Shown here: positions 59,481 to 64,000 of the stretch, in pieces
Position numbering within the stretch: the first letter of the stretch is position 1
How the letters are laid out: each line of letters opens with the position of its first letter
Assembly: GCF_023544465.1 (NCBI RefSeq)
Contig: NZ_JALPVL010000003.1
Span: 558,001 to 622,000, forward strand
DNA from: Paractinoplanes maris
GTDB lineage: Bacteria > Actinomycetota > Actinomycetes > Mycobacteriales > Micromonosporaceae
Reading direction: 5' to 3'
DNA: 64,000 nucleotides
Notes under the pieces: generated by a model
Told to the model about the DNA's origin: nothing
The model's input: only the letters and a program-made list of their open reading frames with translations
Database searches by the model: none
Made by a program: the position numbers and the translations under genes

Positions 59481-62400
59481 TCAGGTGACGCACGTCTGCT
59501 CGTACTCGATCGTGGGCAGGTAGCGTGCCCATTCCGCCTGGTTCAGGCCGCGTCCGGCCCGCTCGCAGGCAAGGGTGAGCCCTTCCTCGAGCGGCGATCG
59601 GACCATCGGTGACCGGGACAGGGCGCCGAGGTCCCACACCACAGTCATCCAGTAGTTGGCGGCGATCAGCGTCTTGCTGTCCGTGCCCAGACGAAGGTCG
59701 CTGCCGAAGTCCGCGTAGGCCACCGGACCGGGACCGGTTCGGTCGAGGCGCCACACCGCTTCGGTGATGCCGTCGGGCGCTCCAGCGATCGCCCAGCGGC
59801 CGTCCCGGCTGATGTCGAGAGGGTCGATCCCGGTCCGGCCGACCGGGCCGAAGGTGCTGATCCGCGGTGGTTTCGCCGCCAGATCCCAGGAAACGCCACG
59901 GTGGTTGGCGAGCAAGGCGGCGAACCGGTGCCCGTCATCGCTGAACGCGACCCGATAGCTGCCCCGGCCGACGGTGAGGCGGGGACCGGCGGGCCGGCCG
60001 AGACGTCGCAGCTGGGTGACTCCCGCGCGGTCGACAACCAGCCAGCGGCTGTCCGGACTGATGCTGACCGGCCTCTCCGCATCGGCCAGTGACAGCTTGA
60101 CCGGTCGCGAGCCTCGTAGGTCCCAGACCCTGCCGCCGGCCATCACCCAGTTCCCATCGGAGCTGAGCCGCCCGGACCGGCCCACCGATCCCCTCCGGCG
60201 CGGCGGTGTGGTGGTCAGATCCCACACCGAACCGGCTCCGCTCAGCGATGAGGTCGCGAGGGCACGGTGGCCGGACCGGCTGAACTGGAGGTGGCTGCGG
60301 CGCACGCTCGCCGGGAGGACGGTCGCGCGGGGCGGGTCCGCCGTCAGATCGGCCAGGATCGCCCGGCCGCCCGGGTCGAGGTAGGAGAACCACCGCCCGT
60401 CCGGACTCCAGACCGGCTGCATCACCGACAGGTCAGGGCCGGCCTCGAGGCGCAACGGCACCGGGCGCGGAGGCCGACCGGCGATGTCCCACAACCGGAG
60501 GCCGGTGTCGCCGCGGACCAGAGCCCACCGTCCCCGGTCGTCGACCCGGACGTCGGTCTTAGCCGGTACGTGCTCGAGCACCGCGCTGACCGGCTGTTTC
60601 GGCGAGAAATCCCAGACGGTCGCCACGTTGTCCTCGGTCACCGCGACGACGCGGCCGTTCGGAGCGGAGGCGACGATGTGGTCCAGGAAGGGACTCTCGG
60701 CCCGGCTCACCTTCGTGCCGGCGATGCGGAACAGTCCCCGCCGGGCATAGGTGGCGAAGGCGAACCCGCCGGGACCGGGCAGGTCCGTGTATTTACGTGC
60801 GGTCACTGAGGCGAGCGCGCCCGGCCGAGCATGGATCATCGAGCCGGTGGTGAGCACGGAGTCCGCCGGGACCTCCGACGGGTCGATCGCGTAGGCGGCG
60901 ATGCGCAACCGCAGCGCGGTGTCCTGTTCGCCGGGCCCCAGCGAGTCGGCGATCAGCCCGAGCCGGCCGTAGATCTCGTAGCGCTCGTTCTCCCTCGCCT
61001 GGGCTTCCGCCTGGGCTTCCGCCTCGGCTCGGGCGGCGATCGCCTCCCGGATGCCGGGCACGGTGGTGACCACCGCTCCGGCCACCATCAGGAGAGCCGC
61101 CAGGCCGGTGGCGACCGCCGTCCGCGTCCGCCGCCATCGAGGCGGGCGGGCCGGCCTCGCGACGGGTTGCGTCCGCTCCGGCGACGGCGCGACGAGGTGC
61201 CGTTGCAGCAGATCGTGCCGGAACTGGTGGGCCGGGCCGGCCTGACGCAGCACGCCGCGTTCGTGGGCGTCGGAAAGAAAGCGCATCAGTCGCCAGGGCA
61301 GCCGGCCCAGCAGCGCACGCCACGACCGGGAGATGGTGTACGAGATCCAGAGCGACCCGGATCCGGCCGCGACCACCACGGCGACGGCCAGAGTTGTCCA
61401 GCAAGCCGCCACCACGGCGGTCGTGGACCATTTGCCGAGGGCCGCGAAAAGAACCCCCACAGCGACACCGACCGGCAGCGCCGAGATCATCACGGTCGAG
61501 ATCAGTGCCCGCCGGTCCTCCCGGAGCGTCGAGAGGGGCGACCGCGAAGCCCGTTCCGAGATCGGAGCGCTGATCCAGCGTCCCACTCCCACCGGCAGGC
61601 CGATCACCACGGTGCCGGTCGCGGCTACGCCGAGACTGAAGACCAGGACCGGCACCGGCTCGTAGGCCTCGGTCAGCTGCAGGAGCCCGAACACCAGGGC
61701 GATGGGGAGCGCGATGGTCAGCCCCATGACCAATCCGTGCCCGAGCGCCGAACGGATCGTCGCGGCGCGAAAGGTCACGCGGCGCGGCACCGCCGAGGCG
61801 CCGAGGCCGTTCGTCACGACGCTGGCGATGAGGCCGATGAACGCGCCGACGAGGAACTCACCGATGAGGTACCGGCCATAGGCCCAGACGCCCACGTACG
61901 GCTCGTCGTCGAACACGATCTGGGCCGCCGCCAGCACCAGACCGGCCAGGCCTCCGTCGCGCAGACCTCGGGCGATCAGTGCCCGGACGCCTCGGCTCGG
62001 GCGAGTCGCGTGCACGGTCCGAGCGGTCGCGATCCCGGTGATCAGTCCGATCGGGAGCGCGGCGACGAACGCGTTGGTCGCCGCCACCTCGTAGTCGAAA
62101 CCCACCGGCAGCCCGAGGAGGCCACTCGCCAACGCTGCCGCGCTGACCAGCAACACGATGGTCACGGCGAGCAGCACCGGCCGGGTCGCCCGCGCGAACT
62201 CCCACCAGCGCATGTCAACCGGCGTCGTGCGGGCCAGCTCGGCCAGCCAGCGCCGGGCACGGTCGTGGCCGTAGCGCTTCAGCCCCGGCGCCCGCTGCTC
62301 CGGGCGGTAGACGATCGCGAGGAAGCGGTCGAGCAGGTGGCGTTCGATCTCGGCCGCGCCGGTGAACCGCAGCAGATCGGACGGGTCGTCCCCAGCCGGC

Positions 62401-63467
62401 GGCCGATAGACCGTGCGGGCCAGCCAGATGGCCAGCGGCGTGGACAGTACCGAGGCCAGTTCTCCGCCCGGGTCGGTGGACAGCCGGTCGACGACTCGCT
62501 GCCACCGCGGGTCGTCGGGGGTGTCCCGTCCGGTCAGGAACCCCGCCGCGTCGCCCGACTCGATGTCGGTCAGCTCGATCACCACGGTGCCGCTGAGTGG
62601 CCCCGCCGTCCGGCGGGCGAGGTCGAACTCGGCCCGGCGGCAGGCGATCACGATCGGCAGGTCGAAGGCCAGCGCCTCCTCGATGGCGTCCAGCGCGGCT
62701 GCCGTGCGCTCGTCGGCCATCTCGTCGAGTCCGTCGAGGACCACCAGAATCCGGTTGCGCTCGACGAGCCGCTGGACCACATCGGAGCCGTAGCTGTCCT
62801 GATCACGCAGGAAGGGATGGTCCTCCAGCACGCGGCGGCTGAGCCAGGTGCGTAACGGCTCGGCCGGATCCCAGCCGGTCGCGGACAGCAGCACCGGGAC
62901 GGGTGCGTCGGGCCGGCGCATCTCCAGGACCCCGAGGGTGAACAGCAGGAGCAGGACGGACTTGCCCGAACCCGGCCGCCCCACCACGACAAGCCGGTTC
63001 GCGGGCCGGTCGAAGAAGGCCCTCACCAGATCGGCGGCGGGCGGGCCGTCCACGGCGAGGGAACCGGAGATCTCCTGAGACGTCCAGGCCAGCCGTAGCG
63101 GCCGGGGGCTCAGCAGGCGGCGGAACCCGGCCTCGGTCGTCCACTGTTCCCGCTGCGCGGTCGCGAGATCGTCGGCGGCCCGGCCGAGCCCGGCTTCCGG
63201 ATCGGTGTCACCACCTCCGCCTCCCCCGCCGACAAGGGCGATCACGGCCACCACGAGCGCCGCGGCACCGAGGAAGAAACTGCCGACGCTGGCCAGCTGA
63301 TCCGACCTCGTCAGCACGTCCGGGTGGCCGCGCTGCAGGAACCACAACAGCCCGGCGAGCAGAAGTCCGGACGCGACACCCAGCAACCGGACCCGTCGCC
63401 AAGATCGTTTTGTCCCATTGTGTCGGGGCACCGCGCCATGATGGACCACTGGTGCGCATTTGCCCAT
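59481..63467 (-). CDS. Giant NACHT-type STAND NTPase with TM helices and WD40 repeats
   Basis: About 1328 residues. N-terminal two TM helices (LLGVASGLLLAGLLWFL; FFLGAAALVVAVIALV) are followed by a NACHT domain: Walker A VVVGRPGSGKS and Walker B ILVVLDGLDEMAD, then a CRRAEFDLA sensor segment and an end of winged-helix type QFRHDLLQRHL. A middle part has about eight TM helices. The C-terminal 400 residues are WD40-like repeats (VWDFSPKQPVSAVL, GLRLWDIAG, SVWDLTTTP, VWDLRGSRP, VWDLGALS) ending CERAGRGLNQAEWARYLP, the closing motif of actinobacterial STAND-WD40 proteins. STAND proteins with sensors act in signalling or antiphage defence. Starts: ATG 63467, or TTG 63485; GTG codons just after are options too. 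Confidence 0.82.
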   Translation of the reverse strand: MGKCAPVVHHGAVPRHNGTKRSWRRVRLLGVASGLLLAGLLWFLQRGHPDVLTRSDQLASVGSFFLGAAALVVAVIALVGGGGGGGDTDPEAGLGRAADDLATAQREQWTTEAGFRRLLSPRPLRLAWTSQEISGSLAVDGPPAADLVRAFFDRPANRLVVVGRPGSGKSVLLLLFTLGVLEMRRPDAPVPVLLSATGWDPAEPLRTWLSRRVLEDHPFLRDQDSYGSDVVQRLVERNRILVVLDGLDEMADERTAAALDAIEEALAFDLPIVIACRRAEFDLARRTAGPLSGTVVIELTDIESGDAAGFLTGRDTPDDPRWQRVVDRLSTDPGGELASVLSTPLAIWLARTVYRPPAGDDPSDLLRFTGAAEIERHLLDRFLAIVYRPEQRAPGLKRYGHDRARRWLAELARTTPVDMRWWEFARATRPVLLAVTIVLLVSAAALASGLLGLPVGFDYEVAATNAFVAALPIGLITGIATARTVHATRPSRGVRALIARGLRDGGLAGLVLAAAQIVFDDEPYVGVWAYGRYLIGEFLVGAFIGLIASVVTNGLGASAVPRRVTFRAATIRSALGHGLVMGLTIALPIALVFGLLQLTEAYEPVPVLVFSLGVAATGTVVIGLPVGVGRWISAPISERASRSPLSTLREDRRALISTVMISALPVGVAVGVLFAALGKWSTTAVVAACWTTLAVAVVVAAGSGSLWISYTISRSWRALLGRLPWRLMRFLSDAHERGVLRQAGPAHQFRHDLLQRHLVAPSPERTQPVARPARPPRWRRTRTAVATGLAALLMVAGAVVTTVPGIREAIAARAEAEAQAEAQARENERYEIYGRLGLIADSLGPGEQDTALRLRIAAYAIDPSEVPADSVLTTGSMIHARPGALASVTARKYTDLPGPGGFAFATYARRGLFRIAGTKVSRAESPFLDHIVASAPNGRVVAVTEDNVATVWDFSPKQPVSAVLEHVPAKTDVRVDDRGRWALVRGDTGLRLWDIAGRPPRPVPLRLEAGPDLSVMQPVWSPDGRWFSYLDPGGRAILADLTADPPRATVLPASVRRSHLQFSRSGHRALATSSLSGAGSVWDLTTTPPRRRGSVGRSGRLSSDGNWVMAGGRVWDLRGSRPVKLSLADAERPVSISPDSRWLVVDRAGVTQLRRLGRPAGPRLTVGRGSYRVAFSDDGHRFAALLANHRGVSWDLAAKPPRISTFGPVGRTGIDPLDISRDGRWAIAGAPDGITEAVWRLDRTGPGPVAYADFGSDLRLGTDSKTLIAANYWMTVVWDLGALSRSPMVRSPLEEGLTLACERAGRGLNQAEWARYLPTIEYEQTCVT

Positions 63468-63522
63468 AGGTCGAAAGAGTGTCAATGCCCCGATGGGGCT
63501 CGGGCCGACCGGAGCGGTCGTC

Positions 63523-64000
63523 TCACAGACGGGCGCGGGCCGGTGGGGGCAGGGGACTCGCGGTGGCGGAGGCTCGGAAGGCCTCGAGGGCCAGGGCCGC
63601 GAAGCGGCGGGCGGCGGCCAGGCGCAGCTCGGGCGGCTCGGCCGGCAGTCCGCGGCCGGCCATCAGGATGAGGATCAGGTCGTCGACGACGAAGTCGGGC
63701 CGCAGGGCGCCGGCGTCCTGGGCCCGCCGGCACAGACCGGCCAGCGCGCGCAGCATGCCGGCCCGGTGGGCGGTGAAGTCGGCGGCGTCCGGGTACGACG
63801 TCACGAAGGCGTCGACGAAGCCCTGGTTGCGGGCGTTCAGCTCGGTGATGTCGAGGACGACCGAGCGCAGGCCGCGCCACGGGTCGGGGTCGGCGCAGCC
63901 GTCGCGGACGATGGTGCTGCAGGCGCGCAGCTCGTCGGTGAACGCGGCGTCGATGAGCGCCTGTTTGGTCGGGAAGCGGCGATACAGCGTCGCCGGGCCG
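63523..64000 (-). CDS. TetR/AcrR family regulator, 5' end outside window
   Basis: Read from the window edge the frame begins GPATLYRRFPTKQALIDAAF, the recognition helix end of a TetR HTH, and continues through a ligand domain (RACSTIVRDGCADPDPWRGLRSVV, LARALAGLCRRAQDAGALRPDFVVDDLILILMAGRG) to a stop at 63523. About 130 residues of an expected 190-200 are in the window. The NACHT gene begins 55 bp downstream on the same strand and may share its transcript. Confidence 0.85.
   Translation of the reverse strand, partial: GPATLYRRFPTKQALIDAAFTDELRACSTIVRDGCADPDPWRGLRSVVLDITELNARNQGFVDAFVTSYPDAADFTAHRAGMLRALAGLCRRAQDAGALRPDFVVDDLILILMAGRGLPAEPPELRLAAARRFAALALEAFRASATASPLPPPARARL

Noticed and set aside
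60831..62855. 674-codon plus-strand frame antisense to the NACHT gene
   Set aside because: Mirror frame with Arg/Asp/His/Gly content; no domain.
63480..63485. TTGACA as a strong promoter for the NACHT gene
   Set aside because: No -10 at proper distance is clear, and it would put the likely ATG upstream of the transcript start; left as an open start question.

Overview
The window is 64 kb of very GC-rich DNA (roughly 70% G+C by eye) with dense genes, many GTG and a few TTG starts, 1-8 bp start/stop overlaps, F420-type luciferase-like oxidoreductases, a SARP regulator, Lrp, PadR, TetR and ArsR regulators, and NACHT/WD40 proteins. This points to a filamentous actinobacterium, probably Micromonosporaceae (Actinoplanes-like); that placement is inference from gene content. 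It is ordinary chromosome with many singletons and decayed genes. I saw no rRNA, tRNA, CRISPR array, phage or intact insertion sequence.

Layout. 1-6.1 kb: end of an arylsulfatase, an acetyltransferase-like protein, a kinase-fold phosphotransferase, a PlsC-type acyltransferase, a GT4 glycosyltransferase, a membrane protein fused to a receiver-like domain, and a VOC protein. 6.1-16.4 kb: a MocR regulator and an EamA exporter that share a start-codon palindrome, a frameshifted VOC gene, a metallophosphoesterase, a UBP zinc finger, a YbaK-type deacylase, secreted proteins, a frameshifted DUF427 gene, hydrolases and an HELGH peptidase. 16.4-25.7 kb: a SARP regulator with a triplicated N-terminal segment, an FMN reductase, the wreck of a GH38 mannosidase, LOR and TauE proteins, a soluble/membrane hypothetical and a divergent SDR/TetR pair. 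25.7-29.7 kb: a less GC-rich accessory patch with a membrane-anchored Nudix protein, an unrecognised 443-residue protein and a truncated dehydratase. 29.9-41 kb: epoxide hydrolase, deaminase, OFA transporter with a 32-residue small subunit, hydrolase/ArsR/SRPBCC, P1 peptidase, emfourin-like secreted protein, CPBP protease, DoxX-like protein, phosphotransferase and a PadR/membrane-protein pair. 41-47.4 kb: a decayed gene, then two giant FtsX-type permeases without an ATPase. 47.5-56.1 kb: an F420 enzyme, a secreted protein, a GAF-PAS protein, then an Lrp-linked amine/GABA-type catabolic group and a DHA2 exporter. 56.1-64 kb: a DHA3 (MefA-like) exporter with a leader region, two AraC regulators, a very large NACHT-WD40 protein and a partial TetR.

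The strongest candidate for something new is at 56.2 kb. The MefA-like exporter gene is preceded by an eight-codon ORF, MPGHHRTR, with its own GGAG. It ends in an Arg-X-Arg motif of the kind known to arrest macrolide-bound ribosomes. Four complementary segments follow, the first inside the leader and the last over the exporter GTG start. This is the topology of erm/mef attenuators. Second-rank candidates are the NACHT-TM-WD40 protein, the TM-Nudix island, a 102-bp imperfect hairpin between convergent genes (51.4 kb) and a four-copy 32-bp hairpin repeat (38.5 kb).
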